A DNA stretch of 64,000 nucleotides from Actinomyces minihominis (GTDB lineage: Bacteria > Actinomycetota > Actinomycetes > Actinomycetales > Actinomycetaceae), in contig NZ_FYEG01000005.1 of NCBI RefSeq assembly GCF_900187855.1, positions 1-64,000 on the forward strand. The letters are read 5' to 3'. Each line of letters begins with the position of its first letter. Position 1 is the stretch's first letter. The notes beneath the pieces were generated by a model. It was not told where the DNA came from. It did no database searches and was given only the letters and a program-made list of their open reading frames with translations. The position numbers were made by a program, and so were the translations under genes. Shown here one piece after another: positions 63,577-64,000 of the stretch.

Positions 63577-64000
63577 GTGCAAGGGACAGGCGAGCTGGAC
63601 TCTAGCGGTGAGCTGCGAGGGTGGATCCTCTGGCGTGAAGCCGAGGGGGAGGAGCCGCGGTTTCGTCCGGGAGTACTGCGCTTTCGCGACGGGGTCATAG
63701 TTGGTTTCGAAACACTCAAGCAGACTGGGGGCCTCGAGAACTACGTTGTTCCAGGCTTCGTAGACCTACACTCCCACCTGGCCATCGGCGCTAGACCACT
63801 GACCTCCAGCGAGATCAAAGAACAGGCTTGGGCTGAGATTAGGGCCGGAGTCCTGGCGGTTCGTGAACCAGGCTCACCCGTGCGAGTGGACCCAGCCGAC
63901 CTGCCTTTCGGTCGTCCCATTGTTGTTTCCGCGGGACGGCACATTGCTGTTGAGAAGAGGTACGGGCGCGGTCTCGCCGTTGAGCTTCCTCAGGGATCGG
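63577..64000 (+). CDS. Amidohydrolase family protein (5' part, cut by window end)
   Basis: At least 141 residues, open to the window end. GTG at 63577 follows GGGGGAGCA. The metal-binding start of the amidohydrolase barrel is visible as P-G-F-V-D-L-H-S-H-L (H-x-H), then A-G-V-L-A-V-R-E-P-G and S-A-G-R-H-I-A. A cytoplasmic metal-dependent hydrolase of this kind follows ffh in other actinomycetes. Substrate unknown; the C-terminal metal ligands are outside the window. Confidence 0.85.
   Translation, partial: MQGTGELDSSGELRGWILWREAEGEEPRFRPGVLRFRDGVIVGFETLKQTGGLENYVVPGFVDLHSHLAIGARPLTSSEIKEQAWAEIRAGVLAVREPGSPVRVDPADLPFGRPIVVSAGRHIAVEKRYGRGLAVELPQGS

Overview
The window is a stretch of actinobacterial chromosome, most likely from the family Actinomycetaceae; I do not claim a genus. 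The reasons are the gene content and order (smc, ftsY, ffh, amidohydrolase; dhaKLM; YigZ; cysteine-free L32; EttA), an IleRS of the HYGH type behind a translational T-box, LPXTG surface proteins with a class C sortase, frequent GTG and TTG starts, and apparently leaderless genes. G+C is moderate to high by eye. There is no prophage, no insertion sequence and no CRISPR array.

Layout. 0-5 kb: a DUF5701 protein, a large LPNTG-anchored surface protein, a DUF308 membrane protein, rpmF (58 aa) and YigZ. 5-13 kb: the cysK-cysE pair, a GNAT acetyltransferase, leuS followed by a Nei/Fpg DNA glycosylase with a large insertion, a HIT hydrolase, a VKOR-family protein and tRNA-Lys. 13-19 kb is the accessory part: an N-terminal-nucleophile amide hydrolase, an APC permease, a LacI regulator interrupted by TAG, an in-frame chimera of an export-adaptor N-terminus with a PTS IIA domain, and a lipoprotein gene apparently frameshifted in its lipobox. 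19-26 kb: a P-type ATPase, an MFS-like protein and a two-gene pilus locus (LPLTG pilin and sortase C). 26-32 kb: a tightly packed siderophore-iron operon behind a DtxR-like operator, then tRNA-Arg. 32-47 kb: SDR, ilvA/orn (divergent), an SSB-like gene, ettA, tesB, malQ, an orphan glucose-type EIIB, pepN, an M13 peptidase, ssb and a FocA-type channel. 47-64 kb is one long forward block: T-box, ileS, folC, dhaK-dhaL-dhaM, ndk, smc, a membrane protein of unknown role, ftsY, ffh and the start of an amidohydrolase cut by the window edge.

How the parts work together. CysE makes O-acetylserine and CysK turns it into cysteine. The five iron genes bind a ferric siderophore, import it and reduce it; no siderophore biosynthesis genes are present, so foreign siderophores are the likely substrate. 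DhaKLM phosphorylates dihydroxyacetone with phosphate from the PTS. FtsY and Ffh form the SRP targeting pathway. The ileS leader can be drawn in two exclusive folds, one freeing and one hiding the ribosome-binding site, which explains its control by uncharged tRNA-Ile.

The most unusual object is the 16.9-18.0 kb chimera. Its predicted topology is an outside adaptor-like segment, one membrane re-entry helix, and a cytoplasmic IIA domain with both active-site histidines kept. It lies between two damaged genes, so it is either a deletion scar or a new PTS-linked membrane protein.
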